A DNA stretch of 64,000 nucleotides from [Actinobacillus] rossii (lineage in GTDB: Bacteria > Pseudomonadota > Gammaproteobacteria > Enterobacterales > Pasteurellaceae). A model generated the notes under the pieces. That model did not search any database and had not been told where the DNA came from. It saw nothing but the letters and a program-made list of their open reading frames with translations. Each line of letters begins with the position of its first letter. The stretch's first letter is position 1. A program made the position numbers and the translations under genes. Below, piece by piece: positions 1 to 10,055 of the stretch. Where the stretch lies: the NCBI GenBank assembly GCA_900444965.1, contig UFRQ01000003.1, positions 1,736,001-1,800,000 of the forward strand, given 5' to 3'.

Positions 1-26
1 TTTATCTTTTAGTGAAAAAGAAATAT

Positions 27-38
27 GTTACGCGTAAC
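27..38. promoter_or_regulatory. GntR/IdnR-type operator palindrome
   Basis: GTTACGCGTAAC is a perfect 12-bp palindrome lying 23 bp before the idnD start. It resembles the operator of the LacI-family regulators GntR and IdnR of E. coli (consensus ATGTTACCGGTAACAT, from memory), with CG instead of CCGG symmetry at the centre. It precedes an idonate/gluconate operon, so a gluconate- or idonate-responsive repressor or activator is the natural reader. The rest of the promoter lies outside the window. Confidence 0.6.
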
Positions 39-61
39 CAATCATGCTCAAAGGAGAAATT

Positions 62-1105
62 ATGAAAGTTGAAATATTATCTTGTGTAGTTAAAGGTAAA
101 GCTGATTTAGATGTTATCACACAACACATTGAATATGATGAAAATAGTCAAGAACAAACTTTAGTAAAAATTACTCGAGGTGGTATTTGTGGTTCTGACT
201 TGAGTTATTACCAAAATGGCCGTGTGGGAAATTTTGAAATTAAACACCCTATGGTCTTAGGTCATGAAGTTATAGGGAAAATTGTAAAAACAAATGATCC
301 TAAACTGTATGTAGGACAAAAAGTTGCCATTAATCCAAGTAAGCCATGTTTGCAATGTAAATACTGTCTCGCTGGCGATACTAATCAATGTGAGACTATG
401 CGTTTTTTTGGTAGTGCGATGTATAACCCGCATGTTGATGGTGGCTTTACACAATTTAAAGTTGTTGATAATGCGCAATGTGTTGATTATCCACAAGATG
501 CACCAGATGACGTAATGGCATTTGCAGAACCACTCGCTGTGACTATTCATGCTGCTAAACAAGCAGGTGATTTAATGGGTAAAAAAGTCTTTGTATCCGG
601 TGTTGGACCTATCGGTTGTTTAGTTGTTGCCGCAGTAAAAGCATTAGGTGCCGCTGAAATTGTTTGTGCAGATATGAGCCAACGTTGTTTAGATTTAGCT
701 AAGACAATGGGCGCAACAAAAACTTTACACGCTGCTAATGATGATTTTTCATCTTATGCCGAACATAAAGGTTATTTTGATGTGTCATTTGAAGCCTCTG
801 GTCATCCTTCATCAATTGAGCGTTGTTTAGCAATTACGAAAGCACGTGGCACCTTAATTCAGGTCGGTATGGGCGGCCCTGTTCCTGAGTTTAATTTGAT
901 GACATTAATTGCAAAAGAAATTAGTTGGAAAGGCACATTCCGATTTGTTGAAGAGTTTAATACTTCTGTTGAATGGTTAAGTACAGGGAAAGTCAATCCA
1001 CTTCCTTTACTTTCAAAAGTGGTACATTTTGAAGACTTTGAAGAAGCTGTAAAACTTGCTGGAAATAAAAATGAAATTGCGAAAGTTCAAATTAGTTTTG
1101 AATAA
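62..1105 (+). CDS. idnD: L-idonate 5-dehydrogenase (zinc alcohol dehydrogenase family)
   Basis: Oxidises L-idonate to 5-ketogluconate in the cytoplasm; the 5-ketogluconate is then reduced by the next gene product. The protein is 347 residues. Catalytic zinc ligands are Cys43 (in GGICGSD), His68 and Glu69 (GHE). The structural zinc cysteines are 96, 99, 102 and 110. A Rossmann GxGPIG motif lies near residue 180. I chose the start at 62 because AAGGAG sits at 51-56; an upstream ATG at 44 has no such site. It is followed after 9 bp by idnO and then a GntP-family permease, which supports the idonate assignment over other sorbitol or threonine dehydrogenase-like members. The exact substrate is inferred. 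Confidence 0.82.
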   Translation: MKVEILSCVVKGKADLDVITQHIEYDENSQEQTLVKITRGGICGSDLSYYQNGRVGNFEIKHPMVLGHEVIGKIVKTNDPKLYVGQKVAINPSKPCLQCKYCLAGDTNQCETMRFFGSAMYNPHVDGGFTQFKVVDNAQCVDYPQDAPDDVMAFAEPLAVTIHAAKQAGDLMGKKVFVSGVGPIGCLVVAAVKALGAAEIVCADMSQRCLDLAKTMGATKTLHAANDDFSSYAEHKGYFDVSFEASGHPSSIERCLAITKARGTLIQVGMGGPVPEFNLMTLIAKEISWKGTFRFVEEFNTSVEWLSTGKVNPLPLLSKVVHFEDFEEAVKLAGNKNEIAKVQISFE

Positions 1106-1114
1106 GGATTTAGT

Positions 1115-1879
1115 ATGAGTGAATTATTTTCTTTAAAAAATAAACGTATTTTAATCACAGGTTCTACTCGCGGTATTGGTCGATTATTGGCGCAGGGTGT
1201 GGTTGAACATGGTGCTGAAGTAATAATTAATAGTACCAATCAAGAAAAATCCCAGATCGTCGCGGACGAATTAAATGCACAGGGATTTAAAGCCTATGCG
1301 GTTGCCTTTGATATTACTGACACGCAAGCCGTTCACCATGCTATTGATTATATTGAAAAAGAAATTGGTGCAATTGATGTATTAATTAATAATGCGGGTA
1401 TTCAACGTCGCCATCCATTCTGTGAATTTCCTGAAAAAGATTTCGATGATCTTGTAAGCGTAAACCAAAAAGCGGTGTTTATTGTATCTCAAGCCGTCGC
1501 ACGCTATATGGTGAAACGTCAGCGCGGCAAAATCATTAATATCGGTTCCATGCAAAGTGAATTAGGACGGGATACAATTACACCTTATGCAGCAACAAAA
1601 GGGGCAGTTAAAATGTTAACGCGCGGTATGTGTGTAGAGCTTGCACGTTACAATATTCAAGTTAATGGTATCGCGCCGGGCTATTTTGCAACAGAATTGA
1701 CCAAACCGCTGGTTGAAAATAAAGAGTTTACTGAATGGTTATGTAAACGTACTCCGGCTAATCGTTGGGGCGATCCGAAAGAACTGATTGGTGCAGCAGT
1801 ATTTTTATCATCTCAAGCCTCCGACTTCGTTAACGGACATCTATTATTTGTTGACGGCGGTATGCTAGCAGCGGTTTAG
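1115..1879 (+). CDS. idnO: Gluconate 5-dehydrogenase (short-chain dehydrogenase)
   Basis: NAD(P)H-dependent reduction of 5-ketogluconate to D-gluconate, the second step of L-idonate use. The 254-residue protein is a classical short-chain dehydrogenase: nucleotide-binding TGSTRGIG at residues 15-22, NNAG, catalytic Ser in IGSMQS, the YxxxK pair in YAATK, and a C-terminal FVDGG. Ribosome site AAGGA lies just before the ATG. It is the middle gene of a tight three-gene operon, 9 bp after idnD and 10 bp before the permease. Gluconate would then need a gluconokinase, which is not in the window. Confidence 0.85.
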   Translation: MSELFSLKNKRILITGSTRGIGRLLAQGVVEHGAEVIINSTNQEKSQIVADELNAQGFKAYAVAFDITDTQAVHHAIDYIEKEIGAIDVLINNAGIQRRHPFCEFPEKDFDDLVSVNQKAVFIVSQAVARYMVKRQRGKIINIGSMQSELGRDTITPYAATKGAVKMLTRGMCVELARYNIQVNGIAPGYFATELTKPLVENKEFTEWLCKRTPANRWGDPKELIGAAVFLSSQASDFVNGHLLFVDGGMLAAV

Positions 1880-1889
1880 GGAGAAAACT

Positions 1890-3239
1890 ATGTTAATTGT
1901 TATTTTAATTGCCTCTATTGCACTTCTACTTTTATTAATTATGAAATTTAGAGTGCATGCATTTGTCGCTTTAACATTAGTGAGCTTATTAACAGCTCTC
2001 GCGACTGGTGTGCCAGTAAATAAAATTTTACCAACGTTAATGACGGGTTTTGGTGGAACACTGGCTTCCGTTGCATTATTGGTTGGCTTTGGCGCGATGA
2101 TTGGGCGTTTACTAGAAATTACTGGTGGTGCCAAAGTTCTAGCAGATACCTTAATTAATAAATTTGGAGAAGAAAAAGCCCCCCTTGCATTAGGTGTTGC
2201 GTCATTTTTATTCGGCTTCCCTATTTTCTTTGATGCCGGTTTAGTGGTTATGCTTCCGATTATTTTCACTGTAGCAAAACAATTCGGTGGTTCATTATTC
2301 CGTTATGCGTTTCCTGCTGCTGGTGCATTTGCAGTAACACATGCATTCTTACCGCCACATCCTGGTCCTGTTGCCTCGGGGGAGCTATTAGGTGCTAATA
2401 TTGGTTTATTAACCATTGTTGGTTTCGTTCTCGCTATTCCAACTTGGTATTTTGCGGCTTATCTTTACGGTACATTCTTAGGTCGTAAATTCCATTTAGA
2501 TTTACCAAAATCATTTTTAAATGCTGCGCCGATTAATGAAACCGCAGTGCTTAATCCACCAAGTTTCAGACGCGTATTATTTATCCTATTACTACCACTT
2601 TGCTTAATTATGTTAGATACGGTACTCAATACCTTATCCGTAGCAAAAGTGATTGATGGTTCTCAATTATGGGTAGAAAGTTTACGCTTGATCGGTAAAA
2701 CGCCAGTTGCATTGCTTATTACACTTATTGTGACAATTTATCTTTTGAAAGAACAACGTAGTGTTGAACAAATAGAAAAAATCTGTGATAACGCACTAGG
2801 TCCTATTTGTGCGATAGTGCTTGTAACTGGTGCCGGTGGAATGTTTGGTGGTGTATTACGTGCAAGTGGCATCGGTGACGTATTGGCTAATATGCTTTCA
2901 GATACGGGTATGCCTGTTATCGTGGCAGCCTTTATTATTTCTACCGCCCTACGTGTTGCACAAGGATCTGCGACTGTTGCAATCACAACAACATCCGCAT
3001 TAGTCGCTCCAATGGTGTCTGCAACAACTGGATTAAGTGAATTTGATTTATGCTTTATCGTAATTTCAATTGCGTCTGGTGCCACTGTATTAGCTCATGT
3101 TAATGATAGTGGATTCTGGTTGGTTAGCCGATTCTTAGAGATTGATACAAAAACCATGTTTAAAACTTGGACAGTTCAAGAAACCTTAATCGGCTTAGTT
3201 GGATTTGGGCTATCAGTTATTGGTTCGATTATTCTTTAA
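1890..3239 (+). CDS. idnT: Gluconate/L-idonate permease, GntP family
   Basis: Inner-membrane H+ symporter for gluconate or idonate. The 449-residue, strongly hydrophobic protein has about a dozen predicted membrane segments and the GntP-family hallmarks: DAGLVVMLPI near residue 115, HAFLPPHPGP near 153 and HVNDSGFW near 405. Ribosome site GGGAGAA precedes the ATG. It is the last gene of the idn operon and is followed by a hairpin terminator. GntT, GntP and IdnT cannot be told apart with certainty by eye; the operon context favours idonate/gluconate. Confidence 0.8.
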   Translation: MLIVILIASIALLLLLIMKFRVHAFVALTLVSLLTALATGVPVNKILPTLMTGFGGTLASVALLVGFGAMIGRLLEITGGAKVLADTLINKFGEEKAPLALGVASFLFGFPIFFDAGLVVMLPIIFTVAKQFGGSLFRYAFPAAGAFAVTHAFLPPHPGPVASGELLGANIGLLTIVGFVLAIPTWYFAAYLYGTFLGRKFHLDLPKSFLNAAPINETAVLNPPSFRRVLFILLLPLCLIMLDTVLNTLSVAKVIDGSQLWVESLRLIGKTPVALLITLIVTIYLLKEQRSVEQIEKICDNALGPICAIVLVTGAGGMFGGVLRASGIGDVLANMLSDTGMPVIVAAFIISTALRVAQGSATVAITTTSALVAPMVSATTGLSEFDLCFIVISIASGATVLAHVNDSGFWLVSRFLEIDTKTMFKTWTVQETLIGLVGFGLSVIGSIIL

Positions 3240-3244
3240 GACGT

Positions 3245-3287
3245 AAAAGTGCGGTGAAAAAACAAAAGATTTTTTAACCGTACTTTT
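3245..3287 (+). terminator. Hairpin terminator after the idn operon
   Basis: AAAAGTGCGGT (3245-3255) pairs with ACCGTACTTTT (3277-3287) with one G-U pair. The left arm is an exact uptake-signal core and the right arm a degenerate one, so the terminator is built from two facing uptake signals. Confidence 0.6.
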
Positions 3288-3298
3288 CTCTTCAAAAC

Positions 3299-3330
3299 AA
3301 AAAGTTGCTTTGTTTCCAACGCAACTTTTT
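3299..3330. terminator. Bidirectional terminator between idn operon and aroG
   Basis: AAAAAGTTGC (3299-3308) pairs with GCAACTTTTT (3321-3330). Each arm gives a T-run in one direction, so it can serve convergent aroG and the idn operon. Confidence 0.7.
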
Positions 3331-3341
3331 TCCTATCTTAT

Positions 3342-4427
3342 TTAAGCATTAACTTTACGGCGAGCCGCGATAGCATCATTAAGTTCTTTAAGCAAAATTT
3401 CTGTATCTTCCCAACCAATACAAGCATCGGTAATACTTTGGCCATAAGTTAATTCTTTACCTTCAACTAAATCTTGACGACCTTCAACTAAATGGCTTTC
3501 GACCATAACACCAAAAATTTGTTTTGAACCATTTGCTAGTTGGTTGCAAACATCTTTGCAAACATCCATTTGTTTTTTGAATTGTTTACTGCTATTGGCA
3601 TGACTAAAATCGACCATAACATGACCGAGACGACCTGATTTTTCGATACTTTCACAAACTTTTTCCACGCTTTCTGCATCGTAGTTTGTACCTTTATCGC
3701 CACCACGTAAAATGATGTGGCAGTCATTATTCCCTTTTGTGGTAACGATAGCAGAATGACCGAATTTCGTCACAGACAAGAAATGGTGTGTGGCTTCTGA
3801 TGCACCAATGGCATCCAAAGCAATTTTGACGCCACCATTGGTCCCATTTTTGAAACCGACAGGACAAGATAAACCTGAAGCCAATTCGCGATGAACCTGC
3901 GATTCTGTGGTGCGAGCACCAATCGCCCCCCAACTCATGAAATCAGCTAGATATTGTGGTGTAATCATATCTAAAAATTCAGTGGCTGCTGGCAAGCCTA
4001 AATCATTAATATCAGATAATAATTTACGCGCAACTCGCAAACCATCATTGAGTGCATATGTATCGTTTAAGTGCGGATCGTTAATTAAACCTTTCCAACC
4101 TACAGTCGTACGTGGTTTTTCGAAATAGACACGCATAATAATTTCAAGGTTATCTTTATATTTTTCACGTAATGGTTTTAAACGATTGGCATATTCAATT
4201 GCCGCTTGCGTATCATGAATTGAACAAGGACCAATGACAACGAGTAAGCGATCATCTTCGCCGTGAATAATGTCATGGGCTTTCTTACGTGCTGTTTTAA
4301 CTGTTTTTATAGCAATTTCGCTTGCTGGAAATTTTTCAAGCAATGCGATGGGAGGTAATACTTGTTCAATATTCGCAATACGCGTGTCATCATTAGCAAT
4401 ACGAACTTCATTTTTGCTTTTTGGCAT
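3342..4427 (-). CDS. aroG: 3-deoxy-7-phosphoheptulonate (DAHP) synthase, class I
   Basis: Condenses phosphoenolpyruvate and erythrose 4-phosphate in the first step of aromatic amino acid synthesis. The 361 residues align from memory with E. coli AroG almost throughout: VVIGPCSIHD, RVYFEKPRTTVGWKG, SWGAIGARTTESQVHRELAS, GFKNGT and the C-terminal GYGQSITDACIGW-type block (here TYGQSITDACIGW). Slightly longer N-terminus than the usual 350-356 residues. It stands alone between terminators, with a TrpR-like operator about 100 bp upstream. Which aromatic amino acid inhibits the enzyme cannot be read off; overall similarity is to the AroG type. Confidence 0.93.
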   Translation of the reverse strand: MPKSKNEVRIANDDTRIANIEQVLPPIALLEKFPASEIAIKTVKTARKKAHDIIHGEDDRLLVVIGPCSIHDTQAAIEYANRLKPLREKYKDNLEIIMRVYFEKPRTTVGWKGLINDPHLNDTYALNDGLRVARKLLSDINDLGLPAATEFLDMITPQYLADFMSWGAIGARTTESQVHRELASGLSCPVGFKNGTNGGVKIALDAIGASEATHHFLSVTKFGHSAIVTTKGNNDCHIILRGGDKGTNYDAESVEKVCESIEKSGRLGHVMVDFSHANSSKQFKKQMDVCKDVCNQLANGSKQIFGVMVESHLVEGRQDLVEGKELTYGQSITDACIGWEDTEILLKELNDAIAARRKVNA

Positions 4428-4526
4428 AATTAACTCTCTGTTATTTTCTATTTATTATTTGAGCATGGATAAAAGTAAAACCGCACCGATGCTCTAAAAG
4501 TGCGGTTAGTTTAACATTAATTTTGT

Positions 4527-4544
4527 GTACTAGTAAAGTAGTAC
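4527..4544. promoter_or_regulatory. TrpR-like operator upstream of aroG
   Basis: GTACTAGTAAAGTAGTAC matches the TrpR operator core GTACTAGTTAACTAGTAC (from memory) at 16 of 18 positions and keeps both GTACTA/TAGTAC half-sites. It is about 100 bp upstream of the aroG start and just after the end of lolE, where the aroG promoter must lie. It suggests tryptophan-dependent repression of aroG. Confidence 0.65.
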
Positions 4545-4555
4545 AGGGGATTTTA

Positions 4556-5794
4556 TTAATGACCACTTAGAATTTGTGCAGGTTGTAATTTTGCTGCGCG
4601 ACTAGCTGGGTATAAACTTGCAATCAAACTTAAGATTAATGCTGAAATAAAAACTAATGCGACATCTTGCCAATGTAATTCACTGGGTAAAAAATCCACA
4701 AAATAGATACCATCAGACAATAATTTTTGTCCAATTAAGTTTTCCAGTCCTTGAATAAGTGCGGTCAAATTTAGGGATAAAAATACTCCTAACACAATTC
4801 CAATTAGGCAACCTTTCATTCCGGCTTGTAATCCGTACCAAATAAAAATATGCTTAATAACACGATTATTGGCGCCTAGTGTACGCATAATCGCAATATC
4901 TCCTGCTTTATCTTTTACCGCCATAATCAACGTTGAAATGATATTAAAGCAGGCTACACCAATTACTAAGACCATAGAGATATACATTACTGTGCGAATT
5001 AGCTGAATATCGCGATACATATAGCCAAATTTACTTGTCCATGTATTGAGATTGAGCAATTGGGGATAGTTATTAAGACGTGAATAATCCATATTTTGCA
5101 TGGCAAAAGGCTGTGCGACTTTTAGTTCTAATCCTGAAATTTGATCAGATTTATAACCAAGAAATTCTTGTGCTTGTGCCATAGGCATTAATGCATAGCT
5201 ATGATCTAATTGCCCGTCTAAACGTAAAACGCCGGATACTTGAATCCGTTCACGATTGGGTTGAGCTAACTCATCGCCATTATTTTGAGAAATTAAAAGT
5301 GTCACCCAATCCCCTGCTTGTACATCAAGTTCTTTTGCAATGCCATAGCCTAAGATTAACCCGCCATTTTGCGTAAAATCTTGCCACCCGTTATCTAACA
5401 CAAATTTACTGAGCGAACTGACTTTATCTTGTGCTTTAGGTGCAATACCTTTTACTTGCACTACTTTCATTTTAGCGCCATTCTCAACTAAAGCAGTAAA
5501 AGCAACATAAGGAGAGACACCCTGTACATTGGGAATTTGACTAACCATTTCGCTCAAACGTGAATATTGTGAAATAGGCTCATTATAAGCGGCAGTGATT
5601 TCACCATGTGGCACGACGGCAAGAATACGATTATTCAATTCGCGTTCAAAGCCATTCATTGCGCTTAATCCTAAAATTAATACTGCCACACCAAGCGCAA
5701 TTCCTACCGCAGAAAAAAAAGCAATTAGCGATACTAATCGATTTTTTTGCTTTGCACGTTGATAGCGCCAACTAATAAAAAATGGCGTATTCAT
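4556..5794 (-). CDS. lolE: Lipoprotein-releasing ABC transporter permease LolE
   Basis: Inner-membrane subunit of LolCDE, which extracts outer-membrane-directed lipoproteins and hands them to LolA. 412 residues from the ATG at 5794. I prefer this start over one 24 bp upstream because GGAG precedes it at 7 bp and it begins 1 bp after the lolD stop. One N-terminal and three C-terminal membrane segments flank a periplasmic domain. ALGVAVLILGLSAMNGFERELNNRILAVVPHG-type blocks and the terminal DFLPSELHW...LQPAQILSGH match E. coli LolE. Part of the operon lolC-lolD-lolE. Confidence 0.93.
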   Translation of the reverse strand: MNTPFFISWRYQRAKQKNRLVSLIAFFSAVGIALGVAVLILGLSAMNGFERELNNRILAVVPHGEITAAYNEPISQYSRLSEMVSQIPNVQGVSPYVAFTALVENGAKMKVVQVKGIAPKAQDKVSSLSKFVLDNGWQDFTQNGGLILGYGIAKELDVQAGDWVTLLISQNNGDELAQPNRERIQVSGVLRLDGQLDHSYALMPMAQAQEFLGYKSDQISGLELKVAQPFAMQNMDYSRLNNYPQLLNLNTWTSKFGYMYRDIQLIRTVMYISMVLVIGVACFNIISTLIMAVKDKAGDIAIMRTLGANNRVIKHIFIWYGLQAGMKGCLIGIVLGVFLSLNLTALIQGLENLIGQKLLSDGIYFVDFLPSELHWQDVALVFISALILSLIASLYPASRAAKLQPAQILSGH

Positions 5795-5795
5795 A

Positions 5796-6482
5796 CTATG
5801 GCTCCGCACGTAATACACCGTCTTGCATAATCATGCGACGTTGTAACTTTTCAGCTAATTGCAGATCATGAGTAACCAATAAAAATGCGATACCTTGTTC
5901 TTGATTTAACTGCTGAATTAATTCAAAAATACTCTCTGTAGTTTTGCGATCAAGGTTACCCGTTGGTTCATCGGCTAATACTAAAGACGGATTATTTACC
6001 AATGCACGTGCAATTGCCACGCGTTGCCGTTCTCCGCCCGAAAGTGCGGACGGTTTATGGCTTATTCTATGTGAAAGCCCAACCGCCGCTAACATTTTTT
6101 CAGCACGATCTTTCGCTTCCGTTTTATTTTGCTGACCAATCAACATCGGCATTAAAACATTTTCTAATGCGCTGAAATCTGCCATAAGATGATGAAATTG
6201 ATACACAAAACCAAGATATTGATTACGCAATTTCGCTAGCTCATCACTACTCGCTTTTTGCAAAGATTGCCCTTTGATAAAAACCTCACCCGAACTTGGT
6301 TGATCAAGTCCACCAAGCGTATGTAATAATGTACTTTTCCCTGAACCTGATGCCCCGACAATCGCAACGAGCTCACGTTCATTGAGTTGAAATGAAACAT
6401 CTTTCAGTACTTGAGTTTGAGTTGTGCCCTCAACGTAATACTTAGTTAAGTTTTGGCAGTTTAATAATGTATTGTTATTCAT
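5796..6482 (-). CDS. lolD: Lipoprotein-releasing ABC transporter ATPase LolD
   Basis: ATPase that drives lipoprotein release by LolCE. 228 residues with Walker [10 protein letters not shown] at 43-51, signature LSGGERQR, Walker [13 protein letters not shown] and the H-loop VTHD. Its stop is 1 bp from the lolE start and its start lies 36 bp after the lolC end, giving a compact operon. Confidence 0.95.
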   Translation of the reverse strand: MNNNTLLNCQNLTKYYVEGTTQTQVLKDVSFQLNERELVAIVGASGSGKSTLLHTLGGLDQPSSGEVFIKGQSLQKASSDELAKLRNQYLGFVYQFHHLMADFSALENVLMPMLIGQQNKTEAKDRAEKMLAAVGLSHRISHKPSALSGGERQRVAIARALVNNPSLVLADEPTGNLDRKTTESIFELIQQLNQEQGIAFLLVTHDLQLAEKLQRRMIMQDGVLRAEP

Positions 6483-6518
6483 TTTTTTCTTTATTTATTA
6501 AGCAATAGTTGCTCGAAA

Positions 6519-7724
6519 TTACTCATATCTTAATGCTTCTGCGGGTTCTACTTTACTCGCTCGATATGCTGGATAAATCGTTGATAACAAAGCCAATCCT
6601 AAAGAAAATAACACGATAATCGCGATCTGTATCACATTAATTTCTGTGGGTAGAGATACGCCCATTGGGTTGATTAAGTTTAGTATTTTGCCTAGATTTA
6701 AGGTGATTAACACACCTAAAACAGTACCAATCATTGTACCAACAACACCGACTAAACAGCCTTGTAAAATAAATATCCAACGCACTTGGCGTTTGGTTAA
6801 TCCTTGAGTCTGCAAAATAGCGATTTCACCTTGCTTATCGACGACCATTAAACTCAAAGACGTGATGATATTTGACACCGCAACTACAATGATCAAGCTA
6901 ATCAATAAACCCATCATATTTTTTTCCATCCGTACAGCTTGGAAAAACTCGCCTTTTTGTGTGCGCCAGTCAGTAATCTGCCATTGGTCTTCTGGGAACG
7001 TTTTAGATAATTCAGTAATATGGAATGGATCATTCAAAAATAAACGCACACCTTGTACATTTTCCGGTTTAATCCGCATTAAACGGCCAATATCAGCAAG
7101 GTTGGCAAAGGTTTCATAGCCTGAAACTTCGTTCGTAGAAAAATAAATATCGCTTACCGTAAATAGCCGTTGCGCAGGTACACGTCCAAATGGGGTATAT
7201 TGGCTATTCTCGGTGAGCATTAACCGCACTTTATCACCAATTTTAACGTCTAACTTCTCCGCCAATTGAGAACCGATAATTAATTTAAATTCACCCGTAG
7301 GTAATAAACTATCAAACTGCGTTTTATCTAAGTGGCTTAACAGTTGATCGTCTGTAGGATGTTGAACACCAATTACTGTTCCCGCACTCACGCCTTTTGC
7401 GGTTTGATAAATCGCATTGGTCGTATTAATTGGTGTAATATTCTTAATATCCGGATTTGTACTTAAATCAGGCAATGCAGCGTGGATATTATCGACACTG
7501 AAATTGCCGTCTTTTTTCATAATAATGGCGTGCGGAATATTGGATAAAACCTGTTGTTTTTGATGATTTTCTAAACCATTCATCACAGAAAGCACGATAA
7601 TCAATGCCATCACACCAAGCATAATTCCAGCACTGGCTAAATTAGTCACCAAACGACCAAATCGGTCAGCACTTTTTGCACGCCAATAACGCAAGGCGAT
7701 AAATAAAGAAACACCTAAATTCAT
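6519..7724 (-). CDS. lolC: Lipoprotein-releasing ABC transporter permease LolC
   Basis: Paralogue and partner of LolE that recruits LolA at the periplasmic face. 401 residues, close to the 399 of E. coli, with the FtsX/LolCE layout: an N-terminal segment (ALRYWRAKSADRFGRLV..., GVMALIIVLSVMNGLE), a periplasmic domain, and three C-terminal membrane helices ending STIYPAYRASKVEPAEALRYE. Its ATG overlaps the stop codon of the upstream dehydrogenase by one base (TAATG), so the two are probably co-translated. Confidence 0.93.
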   Translation of the reverse strand: MNLGVSLFIALRYWRAKSADRFGRLVTNLASAGIMLGVMALIIVLSVMNGLENHQKQQVLSNIPHAIIMKKDGNFSVDNIHAALPDLSTNPDIKNITPINTTNAIYQTAKGVSAGTVIGVQHPTDDQLLSHLDKTQFDSLLPTGEFKLIIGSQLAEKLDVKIGDKVRLMLTENSQYTPFGRVPAQRLFTVSDIYFSTNEVSGYETFANLADIGRLMRIKPENVQGVRLFLNDPFHITELSKTFPEDQWQITDWRTQKGEFFQAVRMEKNMMGLLISLIIVVAVSNIITSLSLMVVDKQGEIAILQTQGLTKRQVRWIFILQGCLVGVVGTMIGTVLGVLITLNLGKILNLINPMGVSLPTEINVIQIAIIVLFSLGLALLSTIYPAYRASKVEPAEALRYE

Positions 7725-8665
7725 TATTTACCTGTTCTTACAAACTCTTCTAAATTTGACCGCACTTTGCCAACAAGAGTTGTCACGGCACTATCTGACG
7801 CCCATGCAATATGGGGGGTCACAATCAAATTTGGCAGAGTTTTGGCGGCTAAAATTAATGGATTGTCTTTTTCTGGTGGTTCTTTTACTAACACATCGAC
7901 GGCAGCACCTGCTAAAGTTCCATTTTTTAGCGCGATTAATAAATCACTTTCATTAATTAATGGTCCCCGTCCTGTATTAATTAAAAATGCTCCTTTTTTG
8001 AAATGTGACAAGGTTTCTTGGTTAATCAAATTTTCAGTATCTGCAGTTAATGGACAATGTAATGTGACAATATCTGCTTGTGCTAAAACATCGTAAAACG
8101 GTGTATATCCTTCACGGCAAGTTGTGGCATTTTTATGTTCTGCATAAAGGACATTCATACCTAATAACCCTGCCAAACGCCCTACTTCAGCTCCTAAATT
8201 TCCTTTGCCAATAATTCCCAACGTCGCCCCACGAACATCTTTGATTGGATGGTCAAAATAACAAAATTGTGGACTTTCTGCCCATTTAGCTTGTAGTTGA
8301 TCCCGATACCATAAATGTAAGCTGTGTTTTAAAGTAAAAATCAATCCCAATACGTGTTCCGGTACGGTCACTGATGAATAACCGGCAACATTTTTAACCA
8401 CAATCCCCAAGTCTTTTGCTGCGACTAAATCAATATTATTGGTTCCTGTCGCAGTTAAGGCGATAAGTTTGAGTTTAGGCAATTGCTGCATAATTTCACG
8501 ACTGAATACAACTTTACTCGTAATCACAATATCCGCATCTATAGTCCGCTCAATGACTTGGCTTGCGGATGTAGTCTCATATTCTACCCATTCGTGGTCA
8601 AAATCAGGACGCGGAATAGGTAAATGGCTCGGTAATGCAGTACTGTCTAAAAATACGATTTTCAT
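7724..8665 (-). CDS. D-isomer-specific 2-hydroxyacid dehydrogenase
   Basis: NAD-dependent interconversion of a D-2-hydroxyacid and its 2-oxoacid; glycerate/hydroxypyruvate is the likely pair but is not proven. 313 residues with the family layout: N-terminal substrate lobe, Rossmann motif GIIGKGNLGAEVG around residue 150, the Arg in INTGRGPLINE, the Glu in VLVKEPPEKDNPL and the catalytic His in TPHIAW. Immediately upstream of lolC with a one-base overlap, the same position as in H. influenzae. Ribosome site AAGGAG precedes the ATG. Confidence 0.85.
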   Translation of the reverse strand: MKIVFLDSTALPSHLPIPRPDFDHEWVEYETTSASQVIERTIDADIVITSKVVFSREIMQQLPKLKLIALTATGTNNIDLVAAKDLGIVVKNVAGYSSVTVPEHVLGLIFTLKHSLHLWYRDQLQAKWAESPQFCYFDHPIKDVRGATLGIIGKGNLGAEVGRLAGLLGMNVLYAEHKNATTCREGYTPFYDVLAQADIVTLHCPLTADTENLINQETLSHFKKGAFLINTGRGPLINESDLLIALKNGTLAGAAVDVLVKEPPEKDNPLILAAKTLPNLIVTPHIAWASDSAVTTLVGKVRSNLEEFVRTGK

Positions 8666-8735
8666 AGTTATCTCCTTATAAACATAAAAAGTATGGGGAC
8701 TTACCCACTTTTACGATTAGATCGATATATACAGC

Positions 8736-9872
<1,137 letters not shown>

Positions 9873-9895
<23 letters not shown>

Positions 9896-10037
9896 CTATT
9901 GTTCGTTGAACAATATCCCATACCTGTTTTTTAGATTGTTCCGGTGTCAAAAAACGTCCTGCTTGAACATCTTTGCGGGCAGCTTCAACTTGTTTTTCTA
10001 ACTCTTTCAATTCTTCTTGTGTCATTTTTTCTAACAT
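9873..10037 (-). CDS. Small putative antitoxin partner of the ParE-like toxin
   Basis: A 54-codon gene beginning MLEKMTQEELKELEKQVEAA and ending DGSRNAA. AGGGAG lies 5 nt before its ATG, a good ribosome site. Its 3' end overlaps the toxin start by 23 bp (8 bp more than from the second toxin ATG). The first half is a charged, probably helical segment and the second half (FLTPEQSKKQVWDIVQRTID) looks like an antitoxin tail that wraps the toxin. No ribbon-helix-helix or helix-turn-helix DNA-binding domain is visible. The function is inferred from position and size. Confidence 0.65.
9898..9914 (-). promoter_or_regulatory. Inverted repeat just before the toxin start codon
   Basis: ATTGTTC and GAACAAT (7-bp perfect arms) are separated by three bases. 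In the transcript the hairpin ends 3 nt before the first toxin ATG, inside the antitoxin reading frame. It could hide the toxin start until ribosomes read through the antitoxin, or be an operator. Confidence 0.45.
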
Positions 10038-10055
10038 AATTACTCCCTATACTAT

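Noticed and set aside
1865..2269. Antisense frames within idnT, lolE, kdsA, hybO and other genes
   Set aside because: They overlap well-supported genes on the other strand or in another frame, and lack ribosome sites and family features.
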